DNA of 64,000 nt from NCBI RefSeq assembly GCF_004349315.1, contig NZ_SMLH01000008.1:112944-176943 (forward strand). Direction: 5' to 3'. Position 1 is the first letter of the stretch. The number at the start of each line of letters is the position of its first letter. The notes below the pieces were generated by a model. It made no database searches and was not told where the DNA came from. It worked only from the letters and a program-made list of their open reading frames with translations. Below, in pieces: positions 54,109-61,015 of the stretch. This DNA is from Flavobacterium ranwuense (GTDB lineage: Bacteria; Bacteroidota; Bacteroidia; Flavobacteriales; Flavobacteriaceae). Position numbers and translations under genes: made by a program.

Positions 54109-54978
54109 CTAAACAGTATCAATAAAACTCTTCTCGGTCTTATTAAAGATCAATACACCTACAAAAAAGACCCCTACGGTAACCAAAAACGTATAGCCTA
54201 ATCCCCAAATAGAAATGTGTCCTACATTCAGCAACATATACCGCGCAGTTTCTATTATATAGGCTAAAGGATTATATTGAACCAACCATCCGTAAGTAGG
54301 CAATTTTTCTTTGATTAATGCCATGGGATACATCACGGCAGACAAATACATCAGCAATTGCACGCCAAAGCCAATTAGGTTACTGAAATCTCGGTATTTA
54401 GTAACCAAGGAAGAGATCAACATGCCCAATCCCAATCCTAAAACGCCCATCAGTACAATTAACAAAGGAAAGAATACCACAGAACCATTTAGTCCAACTG
54501 TAGTTCCTTTTAGGTAATAGAAAATATAAAATGCTATAAATATTACAAATTGAATTCCAAATTTAATCAAATTAGAAATTACTATGGAGATAGGCACAAT
54601 CAGTCTGGGAAAATAGACTTTCCCAAAAATTCCCGCATTGGCACCAAAGGTATTTGAGGTCCCTGTAAGACATGACGTGAAATAATTCCAAACGGTAATT
54701 CCAGCCAAATTGAACAAAAATGGAGGCACCGTTCCGGTATCAATTCCTGCTAAATTATTAAAAATAATGGTAAAGGTAATTGAAGTAAATAAAGGCTGAA
54801 TTAAGTACCACAGCGGCCCTAAAACCGTTTGCTTATATACGGTAACCACATCCCTTTTCACAAAAAGCATCAGCAAATCACGGTACTGCCAAACTTCTTT
54901 AAGATTCAGTGAGAAGAATTTATTTTTAGGTGTTATTTCAAACAGCCACGTGGTATTGGTATGTTCGGGTTGGTTCAT
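54109..54978 (-). CDS. wzm: Polysaccharide ABC transporter permease
   Basis: The 289-residue ABC-2-type permease has six membrane segments. The N-terminal LNLKEVWQYRDLLMLFVKRDVVTVYKQTVLGPLWYLIQP is the conserved amphipathic start of Wzm/KpsM proteins. WLVQYNPLAYIIETARYMLL lies near the end. It exports the undecaprenyl-linked glycan with Wzt. It is the first gene of the 35-kb cluster in transcription order. Confidence 0.94.
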   Translation of the reverse strand: MNQPEHTNTTWLFEITPKNKFFSLNLKEVWQYRDLLMLFVKRDVVTVYKQTVLGPLWYLIQPLFTSITFTIIFNNLAGIDTGTVPPFLFNLAGITVWNYFTSCLTGTSNTFGANAGIFGKVYFPRLIVPISIVISNLIKFGIQFVIFIAFYIFYYLKGTTVGLNGSVVFFPLLIVLMGVLGLGLGMLISSLVTKYRDFSNLIGFGVQLLMYLSAVMYPMALIKEKLPTYGWLVQYNPLAYIIETARYMLLNVGHISIWGLGYTFLVTVGVFFVGVLIFNKTEKSFIDTV

Positions 54979-55027
54979 TGGTTTATGCTAAAATCGTAAC
55001 GTTAATTTTATTATCTCGAGCGTGTCA

Positions 55028-55045
55028 TCTCGAGCGCAGTCGAGA
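55028..55045. repeat. TCTCGA...TCGAGA hairpin repeat in the cluster leader
   Basis: TCTCGA (55028-55033) and TCGAGA (55040-55045) form a perfect 6-bp stem with a GCGCAG loop. The word ATCTCGAGCG also occurs in tandem just before. It lies between the candidate promoter and wzm, so it would be in the transcript leader. Confidence 0.6.
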
Positions 55046-55090
55046 GACGAGAGATGTCCTATTTTATTAATTAAAAGTATCATTACGAAG

Positions 55091-55098
55091 CAAATATA
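55091..55098 (-). promoter_or_regulatory. Candidate -7 element of the polysaccharide cluster
   Basis: On the minus strand TATATTTG fits TAnnTTTG, 113 bases upstream of the wzm ATG. No convincing -33 element is seen. Confidence 0.35.
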
Positions 55099-55650
55099 AA
55101 TAATTTGTACTTAGTTTTTCTTAAAAAATGGATCGTATTTATTTTGAGGTATTATGTTTTTTTCAATTAATGAATAGAATGATAACCTCTAAAAAAACAC
55201 AACTTCCGGGCACGCTTCGCTGCTCTAACTAACAGTATGAAGGCAAAGCCTATTTGCTAATAAGAGTAGTTTTCAGCGAATATACTATTCATTTATAAAT
55301 AACAACAACAATAATTAACAATCTATCGACAATATTAATAGATGAAAGCTTATCCATATACTTTTGGTTTAATCCATCAATCTCTCATACAGAATATAAG
55401 CTCTAAATTTCAGCTCCTTTAGGGTCGGGGTAGAACGAAAATTATACCGACTCCTCACAACCCAAAACCCGAAAATCGAATCCTGAACTTTTAAACGTTT
55501 GATATTGAAATCTGATACTTGATTTTTTCTTCTCACTTTTCACTTCTCACTTCTAACTGTCATCCTGAGCTTGCCGAAGGACATTTTCACTTTTCACGAC
55601 TCTCTAATTACTACTCACTTTTTCACTGACCACTGATTACTGATCACTTC

Positions 55651-55779
55651 CTACTCCTTCCTCCTACTCTTCCAGCTATCATTATAATGCCTATTCCTCA
55701 AATGGTCATAAACCTTCCCTTTCAGGTAAAGACCTAAAAACCAAGCCACAACTATTCCTATTATCATATACCATTCCAT
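55651..55779 (-). CDS. Small membrane protein (42 aa)
   Basis: ATG at 55779 and TAG at 55653-55651 encode 42 residues. MEWYMIIGIVVAWFLGLYLKG is one membrane segment beginning right at the N-terminus. A basic cytosolic tail follows (KVYDHLRNRHYNDSWKSRRKE). Topology, length and the positive-inside tail look like a genuine small inner-membrane protein; the surrounding DNA is otherwise repeat-rich and gene-free. I do not know its function. A possible internal start is Met5. Confidence 0.6.
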   Translation of the reverse strand: MEWYMIIGIVVAWFLGLYLKGKVYDHLRNRHYNDSWKSRRKE

Positions 55780-55888
55780 ACGTCAAATAGAGAACGTGCA
55801 GAAAGTCATTCTTTAGCATGAAATCAATTCCTCCGTTTTTGACAACTATTAATCCCGTATTGACAAGTATTCCGTATCGCTATAAAAA

Positions 55889-55913
55889 CAAAAAAAGATG
55901 CCTCTCAGCATCT
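55889..55913 (-). terminator. Rho-independent terminator on the minus strand
   Basis: AGATGC (55896-55901) pairs with GCATCT (55908-55913). On the minus strand the stem is followed by seven or more T. It would end transcripts coming from the 130-residue gene 125 bases upstream. Confidence 0.7.
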
Positions 55914-56037
55914 ATCCCTACATAGTATAATTCTAGTTTTCAAATCCCACAGCTAAAAAATAGTCTTTTTAAAACTACCTCCAGTTCCGTTCAACACAAG
56001 TTCATTGTTCGTGCTGCGATTTAGCTATTGTGCGCAG

Positions 56038-56430
56038 TTATTCTTGAATCCTTGTTAATAGCATTGAATTATTTCCTTTAACACTTACTATCTTAAAAGA
56101 ATTATTATCAATTATTTCTGCAATAAATGATAATTTTCCAGGTACTTCATAACCTTCTGAATGCATGATAAAATCAATATTGATCGGTTTTCTTGTAGTA
56201 TCGATAACATAAGTAATAGTTGCTTTTTTTCCGTTTATATAATAATCTTTACCTCCTAAAATGTCATCACCAATTTTTATCGATGCAGTTCCATCTTTTT
56301 CAAAAATAATACATCCAGTTTTACCTTTGTCGATACCTTCCCATTTTCCAATGAAATTATATTCTTCAATATTTTTATGGGAAAAAGATAAAGCGGTAAA
56401 ACAAATTAAAAGTAATAAAATTCTTTTCAT
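56038..56430 (-). CDS. Secreted lipocalin-like hypothetical protein
   Basis: The 130-residue protein has a signal peptide (about 1-17, MKRILLLLICFTALSFS). A beta-rich domain with FIGKWEGIDKGKTGCIIFEKDGTASIKIGDD follows. The 'GkWe...FekDGta' opening is the pattern of small lipocalin-like/DUF-type envelope proteins that begin with a Gly-x-Trp strand. No catalytic residues are evident. It is single, with a terminator downstream. Ligand unknown. Confidence 0.7.
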   Translation of the reverse strand: MKRILLLLICFTALSFSHKNIEEYNFIGKWEGIDKGKTGCIIFEKDGTASIKIGDDILGGKDYYINGKKATITYVIDTTRKPINIDFIMHSEGYEVPGKLSFIAEIIDNNSFKIVSVKGNNSMLLTRIQE

Positions 56431-56655
56431 AGTTAAATTTTTTATTATAATTCTTCCATCTTTTCTACAAGTTCTCTGATTGTAAATGAGTTTGATTTGG
56501 GGTTAGATATTTTGTATCAGTAAATTAAACAGATTTTAATATGATTTACAATTCAAAGGTTGAATTAAAGAAGTGAAATTTACTGTAGCTAATAAAAAAC
56601 AGGTTAATTAATAGTTAAAGAGTTTATTTCTAATTATTTACTATTTATATAGTTG
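56431..56655. other. AT-rich spacer before the candidate RNA gene
   Basis: No gene or repeat recognised in these 225 bases. It separates the lipocalin-like gene (minus) from the plus-strand RNA candidate. Confidence 0.5.
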
Positions 56656-56663
56656 TATCTTTG
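56656..56663 (+). promoter_or_regulatory. -7 element of the candidate small RNA
   Basis: TATCTTTG is a perfect TAnnTTTG match directly ahead of the folded RNA region; the expected start would be at about 56668-56671. Confidence 0.5.
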
Positions 56664-56665
56664 AG

Positions 56666-56809
56666 TGTGGTTTTGATTAATCACTTGAGTAAAACCATCT
56701 GAAAAGAGAAGCTTATTCAAATAGTCATTTCATACTGAACGGTATGAGTTGATAAATGGTAAATCAGAATCTACAATCGGAGGCCCTTTAAAAAGGCCTC
56801 CTTTTTTTT
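56666..56809 (+). ncRNA. Candidate 6S-like small RNA
   Basis: About 140 bases without an ORF run from a TAnnTTTG promoter to a strong terminator. The sequence folds as one long irregular hairpin. GGTTTTGATT (56669-56678) pairs fully with AATCAGAATC (56762-56771, with G-U pairs). Inside this, ACCAT (56694-56698) pairs with ATGGT (56756-56760), TTAT-T-CAA (56713-56720) with TTGATAA (56749-56755), and CATAC (56731-56735) with GTATG (56742-56746). The 5' strand has two unpaired stretches of 14-15 bases. A long rod with a central bubble is the 6S RNA architecture, and a 6S-Flavo family is known in this group. The assignment is by shape, not alignment. Confidence 0.55.
56779..56809 (+). terminator. 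Rho-independent terminator of the small RNA
   Basis: GGAGGCC (56779-56785) pairs perfectly with GGCCTCC (56795-56801), followed by eight T. It faces the plus strand, on which no protein gene lies upstream. Confidence 0.85.
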
Positions 56810-56829
56810 AGGATTAATGTTTTCTCTCT

Positions 56830-57339
56830 TCATGACTTTTCTTCGTTAACAATTAGTTTCAAAGAATTGATATAATCAGTATCAAATTCTATCACTCTTA
56901 TTTTGTTTTGCTTAAAACTCATTTCGCCCTCAAACTCCCCTTCGGTACCCAAAAAATCTATTAGTAATTCTTCCTCATTCAGTTCTATGAGTTTACCAAG
57001 ATAAACTGCTTTATCTGACTTTGTTGCAATTTGAAAAATCTCGTATTTACTTGCTAAAAAATGTATAATGGAAGACAAATCCTTAAGAGGGATTATTTCT
57101 TCGGCGCTTGTTTTTAACCCTTTCAATTTAATTACCCTTTCCGTGAATTCATGATCCTTATCTTGAATAATGGCCTTCACATTTTTGTTTTTTAAGATAG
57201 TGTAGCCATCAATTATAAAATCGACCGGATTATTTTTCAGCAAAATCCAATCTTCAGTCCAATCAATCAGAAAACCGCTGAAGATTTCTTTTTTGTCATC
57301 AAATTCTATTGTAATTAATTGTCGTACGTATTTTTCCAT
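56830..57339 (-). CDS. Hypothetical protein (169 aa)
   Basis: The 169-residue acidic, soluble protein begins EKYVRQLITIEFDDKKEIFSGFLIDWTEDWILLKNNPVDF. Two similar SH3/Sm-like beta segments can be seen: ...GFLIDWTEDWILLKNN... and ...GKLIELNEEELLIDFLG... . These suggest an internal duplication of a small barrel. I do not recognise a named family. The ATG at 57339 follows the R1 repeat and a GTTAGTA box at 57375-57369 on the minus strand, the same arrangement as other genes of this segment. Confidence 0.65.
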   Translation of the reverse strand: MEKYVRQLITIEFDDKKEIFSGFLIDWTEDWILLKNNPVDFIIDGYTILKNKNVKAIIQDKDHEFTERVIKLKGLKTSAEEIIPLKDLSSIIHFLASKYEIFQIATKSDKAVYLGKLIELNEEELLIDFLGTEGEFEGEMSFKQNKIRVIEFDTDYINSLKLIVNEEKS

Positions 57340-57403
57340 AATTTTTTTTTAAGTTTCGGTCGCAGTTTATTACTAACGTCAATTCTCCCGAAGCCTCGGG
57401 ATA

Positions 57404-57602
57404 AACCTTCAAACGCATCTAAATTTAGTGCATTAGAAAGTAAACATACAGGATTTAAACTACAATTCAAACTCTGCCGGGAACGTTTGATTAGCAATGA
57501 GCGGTTGTTAACCGCGTTACAAACGCTACAATTTACCAAGCAATTTAAGTAGGCGCTCGATGCAATCAAGCACCAAAGAACTGACAAACGAGCTCCAGTG
57601 GG
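57404..57602. repeat. ~200-bp dispersed repeat, copy R1
   Basis: Aligned by eye to copy R2 (59,051-59,300). Left block: AAACCTTCAAACG...TTAGAAAGTAAA...GATTTAAACTA.AATTCAAACTCT. Right block: CGTTACAAA.GCTAC.ATTTACCAAGCAATTTAAGTAGGC.CTCGATGCAATCAA.CACCAAAGAAC...GACAAACGAGCTCCAG.GGG. The right block is roughly 90% identical. A spurious minus-strand frame (CLIASSAYLNCLVN) arises in both copies. Confidence 0.85.
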
Positions 57603-58135
57603 GAGTCGAACCCCTAAGAGCTACGGTTCAATTCACTCTTCTCATTTCCATGATAATTTTTGTTGTTCTTCTATCGGCATACATTCTGTTCAAAGCCGTA
57701 AAAGCCCAAAGCAGGAATCCAGCCTATTATTGTGATTTGTAAAATTAAACAACAAATGCCCGATACAATTTTACCTTGTAACAACAAGGACAACCAGGGC
57801 AGAAAAAAAGCTAAAACGTATCTCATATTTTATTTATTAATTTATTAATTTATTCCTAAAAGTAGGAGGATTTGAACCCTCACCCATCCTTATTAATAAT
57901 TTGGGAGGTCCTTTCTCTGTAGGTCCATAAAGTTTTTAATGTCTTTTTTCAAGAGTACAATATCGGTACTATTTTTATTATTTCTGAAAGTGATGTATCG
58001 TTTTAAAAAACAATTTCAATGTCATCCGTTAGGCTTACAATAGCTGTGTTTAAATCTTTAGGTTTTTAAGAGGTTAAACCAGTTTTAAATACCATTTTTG
58101 AGAACTAAAAACCCTAAAAGATATCCCGTAACAAC

Positions 58136-58166
58136 AAAAGCAACCCAGTTAAGAGGTTGCTTTTTT
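58136..58166. terminator. Hairpin terminator downstream of the DUF2461 gene
   Basis: AAAAGCAACC (58136-58145) pairs with GGTTGCTTTT (58155-58164) around a 9-base loop. The plus strand continues with T; on the minus strand the stem is followed by TTTTGTTG. Confidence 0.65.
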
Positions 58167-58193
58167 GTTTTTAGTACTGTAAATACTCAGCTT

Positions 58194-58233
58194 GTGACAC
58201 GAGTGGGACGCATCGCGCTAGCGCCCGTGTTAC
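58194..58233. repeat. Palindromic repeat with GCGCTAGCGC core
   Basis: GTGACACG (58194-58201) pairs 7/8 with CGTGTTAC (58226-58233), enclosing a perfect palindrome GCGCTAGCGC (58215-58224). It is markedly more GC-rich than its surroundings and lies 50 bases after the DUF2461 stop. Confidence 0.65.
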
Positions 58234-58282
58234 TTAATGCTGCCTGCTGGGGGACTGTTACATTTGGTTTATTTGCATCCTT

Positions 58283-58945
58283 TCAGAATAAAGGTTTTCC
58301 ATTTAAATCCGTAGTAAGTAATTCACTCATATAATCGAAAAAAGGTCTCATTGCTAAAAATGTTGCAATCGTTTCTTTCTGAAAATCATCAGATAAAACT
58401 TCCTTGTCTGTAAATTTTCTCATCACTACAAATTGCTTTTTCTTAATCAAATTAATTGCAGGATGATTTTTATCGAAGCCTTTCGGAGCAGTTTTCACTC
58501 CATCTTCTCCTTTTAGTTCTCCGAAATATTTTACGAAAGTATTGTCGGAAGTAATCCTTTCGATTTCTGTTGTATCCATTTCGAATTCTTTACGGATACG
58601 AAGTAAATCTTCACTATTTGGAGCCCAAAAACCTCCTCCAACAAAACTATTATTTTGCTCTAAATGAATATAATAACCTCCTCTTAACATTGGTTTTCTA
58701 CGAGAATATCCAGCTCCTAAATTAGTTTTATAAGGAGATTTATCTTTGGAAAAACGAACATCTTTGTAAATTCTAAAAACGTGGATTCCTTTTAAACTAT
58801 CGTGTTTTTGAAGTTCGGAATAAATCTGATCGAAAAAAATTTTGTTTTCTTTCACAATCGTATCGTATTCTGGCTTATGCATAGCAAACCATTCCCGATT
58901 GTTATTTTCTTTTATCTGTTTAAGAAATTCCAATCCCCTTTTCAT
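58283..58945 (-). CDS. DUF2461 (TIGR02453-family) protein
   Basis: The 220-residue protein begins MKRGLEFLKQIKENNNREWFAMHKPEYD. It has FRIYKDVRFSKDKSPYKTNLGAGYSR and GYYIHLEQNNSFVGGGFWAPNSEDLLRIR. These are the diagnostic conserved stretches of the DUF2461 family, whose function is not known. Start ATG 58945 is family-typical; the frame is open up to an ATG at 59038 that lies within a GTTATAC boundary box. A hairpin terminator follows. Confidence 0.88.
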   Translation of the reverse strand: MKRGLEFLKQIKENNNREWFAMHKPEYDTIVKENKIFFDQIYSELQKHDSLKGIHVFRIYKDVRFSKDKSPYKTNLGAGYSRRKPMLRGGYYIHLEQNNSFVGGGFWAPNSEDLLRIRKEFEMDTTEIERITSDNTFVKYFGELKGEDGVKTAPKGFDKNHPAINLIKKKQFVVMRKFTDKEVLSDDFQKETIATFLAMRPFFDYMSELLTTDLNGKPLF

Positions 58946-59040
58946 AATACTATACAGGTCAAAAGTTTTAATATTTTTCTCATTTGTTTCAAATGTTAAT
59001 TGTCTTTTCGGGTTGTTTTTTAAGCTTACGTATAACATCA

Positions 59041-59066
59041 GTTCGTTTAAAAACCTTCAAACGAAC
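59041..59066. repeat. GTTCGTTT/AAACGAAC hairpin at the edge of R2
   Basis: Perfect 8-bp inverted repeat (59041-59048 and 59059-59066), next to the GTTATAC box upstream of the DUF2461 gene. Confidence 0.7.
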
Positions 59067-59340
59067 TTTATTTTATTAATTAGAAAGTAAATATGTGCGA
59101 TTTAAACTATAATTCAAACTCTTTCCTGCAACCTTCGATTAGCTGCGGGCGGCAAGTGCAAAGCACCAATAGCTGCCCAAGTGCAAAATACAATTTCTTG
59201 TCATTAACCGCGTTACAAATGCTACGATTTACCAAGCAATTTAAGTAGGCACTCGATGCAATCAAACACCAAAGAACGTTGACAAACGAGCTCCAGCGGG
59301 AAAATTTAAGTAGGCACTCGATGCAATCAAGCACCAGATT
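59051..59340. repeat. ~200-bp dispersed repeat, copy R2, with insert and partial duplication
   Basis: Homologous to R1 (57,404-57,602) in two blocks, with about 50 extra bases in the middle (around 59,145-59,200, GGCAAGTGCAAAGCACC...CCAAGTGCAAAATAC). A 33-base tail unit AATTTAAGTAGGCACTCGATGCAATCAA... appears twice (59,240 and 59,303). Confidence 0.85.
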
Positions 59341-59398
59341 CGTTACATGAAGTCAAGGTTAAAAATGTCAAAGTCAAAAATGTAATTATTCGTTTCAT
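59327..59398 (-). pseudogene. Truncated lipoprotein gene start abutting repeat R2
   Basis: ATG at 59398 encodes MKRIITFLTLTFLTLTSC, a clear lipoprotein signal with lipobox Cys18. Only NESGA follows before a TGA (59329-59327) that lies inside the repeat R2 tail. The mature protein is missing. It may be the surviving 5' end of a cassette gene whose body was replaced by the repeat. Confidence 0.5.
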
Positions 59399-59409
59399 TT
59401 CTTGTGATG

Positions 59410-59525
59410 TTGTTCGTTACAATGACCACCAACGTTTTTGGGCTTTGAATGCACAAATGTTAATTAGAAGTCTAATACTCAAATTTAGCACATCTATCCC
59501 AATTTTGCAAAACACTTGTTATGAG
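59410..59525. repeat. Palindromic spacer C after the small membrane protein pair
   Basis: Imperfect inverted arrangement: CAACGTTTTTGGG near the left end and CCCAATTTTGCAAAACACTTG near the right, followed by GTTATGAGGTTG just beyond the gene stop. It shares the 12-mer CAAATTTAGCAC with spacer B at 61,084-61,095. Arms pair less well than in spacers A and B. Confidence 0.5.
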
Positions 59526-59529
59526 GTTG

Positions 59530-59967
59530 TTATTTTTCAGTCGCAAATTTCCATTTGTTCAGACCGCCAATTAAAAATAATAATCCAATTAGTACTGCGA
59601 TGAGTGAATAACTTGTTTCAAGAAACCAGTTTGTGTTGAGTTTGTTAAAATTAAAAGAGAGTTCGCCCAGTCCATGAAAAATATAAACACCTGCAATCAT
59701 ATAAATTACAATTTTCTGAAAAGGTAGCTTTCTGCATTTATTATCTGCCGAAAGACCATATAATCCGAATATGAAAAAGCATACTGCAACAAAAATTGTC
59801 AATACGTAAGGCAAAGAAAAATGGATTAGAGAAAGCGCTTTCATTTCGGGACTAATTCCAGTTACCTGAAACATTTGGTCAGCCCATAAAAGTTTAACTA
59901 TATGTCCAAATCCAATGATTAAGCTTATGTATCCTGCAAGTCTAAGCATTTTGTTTTTTTGTTCCAT
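59530..59967 (-). CDS. Four-TM membrane protein, unknown function
   Basis: The 145-residue hydrophobic protein has four membrane segments (starting AGYISLIIGFGHIVKLLW, then IHFSLPYVLTIFVAVCFFIFGLYGL, IVIYMIAGVYIFHGLGELSF and YSLIAVLIGLLFLIGGL). I do not recognise a named family; the layout is DoxX-like. An internal ATG at 59949 is equally plausible. It overlaps the preceding gene of similar size and topology by 8-26 bp. Confidence 0.7.
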   Translation of the reverse strand: MEQKNKMLRLAGYISLIIGFGHIVKLLWADQMFQVTGISPEMKALSLIHFSLPYVLTIFVAVCFFIFGLYGLSADNKCRKLPFQKIVIYMIAGVYIFHGLGELSFNFNKLNTNWFLETSYSLIAVLIGLLFLIGGLNKWKFATEK

Positions 59968-60361
59968 AATAAATAAGGCCGCTAATGGTTAATAACAACA
60001 TCCATTGTCCTAGTTTTAGGAAATTGTCCGGAAAAGAATTTGAAATTAAAATTAAGAGTAACCAAACAATGGCATATCCAAAAAAGTAGCATAATAACAA
60101 TTGCAAAATAGTTTTTTTGTTATCAAAAAAGTTAGTAAAATTGACGAGAGCAAGAGCAATGGAGGCGAATAATAAATCAAATGAAATCCAATGCCAACCG
60201 CATCTTGCCATTGTCCAAATTTGTTGCTTTTCGGCCCAATTATTTATGTTAATGGCAGGTTGAATGCTGTTTATTTCTATATCGCCACCAATTGTGTGTG
60301 CCAAAAAGGCTAAACCCGTTAGGATATTTGCAAATAAAATTGAAATGTTTATCTTTTTCAT
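59942..60361 (-). CDS. Four-TM membrane protein, unknown function
   Basis: The 139-residue protein has four membrane segments. Its N-terminus ISILFANILTGLAFLAHTIGGDIEI ends in a conserved-looking GGDIE, and WTMARCGWHWISFDLLFASIALAL lies in TM2. The ATG at 60361 is used; the frame could extend to a TTG. It is 52 bases from the Crp/Fnr gene and overlaps the next membrane gene, so the three may form one operon controlled by the regulator. Confidence 0.7.
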   Translation of the reverse strand: MKKINISILFANILTGLAFLAHTIGGDIEINSIQPAININNWAEKQQIWTMARCGWHWISFDLLFASIALALVNFTNFFDNKKTILQLLLCYFFGYAIVWLLLILISNSFPDNFLKLGQWMLLLTISGLIYYGTKKQNA

Positions 60362-60413
60362 TTTGTTTTTTTGCAAATGTCTTTATAAAAAAACAGACTC
60401 CATTTGATATAAA

Positions 60414-61007
60414 TCAAATTCGGTTTTTAGGATTCCGAATTCTGCTTAAAGTTTCAAGTGTAATTCCTAAATGAGATGCAATATGTGTTAGTGGTACTCT
60501 TTGATTAATATCTGGACGGACATATATCAGATTCTCATATTTCTGTTGTGCCGTTTCAAATTGTATGGATACAATCCTTTCTTGAAGTTGAAGCATTGTT
60601 TTGGTTACAGCAATTCGTCCTAATCTTTCAAAACAATGATGTTTGTCTGTCAATGCAAAGATGGTTTCTCTTGTGATTTCTAAAAAAGTCGTAGGTTCGA
60701 GCAATTCGATAGTATGCTTACTTGGGCAATCTTGATAAAAACTGTTGATTGAACTTACAAAGTCTCCTTCAAATGCAAACCAATCGGTTATTTCTTTTCC
60801 GTCTTTTGTGTAGAATGCTCTTAAACTGCCAGTAACAATGAAATACATTTTGTCTGCAAACTGTCCTTCTTTTACCAGCGATGATAATTTGTCAAGACTA
60901 AATAATGTACTAGACTTCTTTAAGTCGTTTTTGCAATCGTCAGTCAAGAGCGAATAATTTTCGCTTATTGTTTCGATTACGTTCTCTATGTCGATAGTGT
61001 TTTTCAT
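60414..61007 (-). CDS. Crp/Fnr-family transcriptional regulator
   Basis: The 197-residue protein has an N-terminal cyclic-nucleotide-binding-like beta-roll (MYFIVTGSLRAFYTKDGKEITDWFAFEGDFV at about 53-83). A dimerisation helix follows, then a C-terminal winged helix with LTHIASHLGITLETLSRIRN as recognition helix region. This short form without the cAMP pocket is common in Bacteroidota. The ATG lies 23 bases after spacer B. It may control the two membrane genes downstream. Confidence 0.88.
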   Translation of the reverse strand: MKNTIDIENVIETISENYSLLTDDCKNDLKKSSTLFSLDKLSSLVKEGQFADKMYFIVTGSLRAFYTKDGKEITDWFAFEGDFVSSINSFYQDCPSKHTIELLEPTTFLEITRETIFALTDKHHCFERLGRIAVTKTMLQLQERIVSIQFETAQQKYENLIYVRPDINQRVPLTHIASHLGITLETLSRIRNPKNRI

Positions 61008-61015
61008 GATGAAGT

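Larger units (their letters stand above)
54979..55650. other. 672-base gap upstream of the polysaccharide cluster
   Basis: No gene seen. It holds the TCTCGA/TCGAGA hairpin repeat, a candidate promoter at 55,091-55,098, a GGGCACGCTTCGCTGC segment near 55,210, a GTCATCCTGAGCTTGCCGAAGGA repeat word (55,559-55,582) and CACTGATTACTGATCACTT words (about 55,625-55,650) like those beside the four-helix pseudogene. Confidence 0.5.
57603..58282. other. 680-base gene-free stretch
   Basis: It holds a TTTATTAA tandem repeat (2.75 units, about 57,833-57,854), tRNA-T-arm-like words that do not extend to a cloverleaf, a bidirectional hairpin (58,136-58,166) and a palindromic repeat (58,194-58,233). No convincing protein gene. 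Confidence 0.55.

Noticed and set aside
57315..57587. 90-residue minus-strand frame over R1
   Set aside because: It is translated repeat DNA; a similar Cys-rich peptide (CLIASSAYLNCLVN) appears from R2 and neither has a start in a sensible place.
57595..57625. tRNA-like 3' end on the minus strand (GGGG-TTCGACT-CCCC T-arm look-alike)
   Set aside because: Only a T-arm-like hairpin is present. No acceptor, D-arm or anticodon arm can be placed around it.
57560..57742. 60-residue plus-strand frame with a hydrophobic segment
   Set aside because: It begins inside repeat R1, has no promoter, and is on the opposite strand to all neighbouring genes.
57861..57930. Second tRNA-like segment (GAGGGTTCAAATCCTCC on the minus strand)
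   Set aside because: The T-stem pairing is out of register and a cloverleaf cannot be drawn. I treat it as chance or a decayed fragment.
58098..58334. 78-residue plus-strand frame
   Set aside because: It runs through a terminator hairpin and a palindrome and overlaps the end of the DUF2461 gene.
59107..59334. 75-residue minus-strand frame over R2
   Set aside because: Same repeat-derived reading frame as above; length and ends differ between copies, so it is not under coding constraint.
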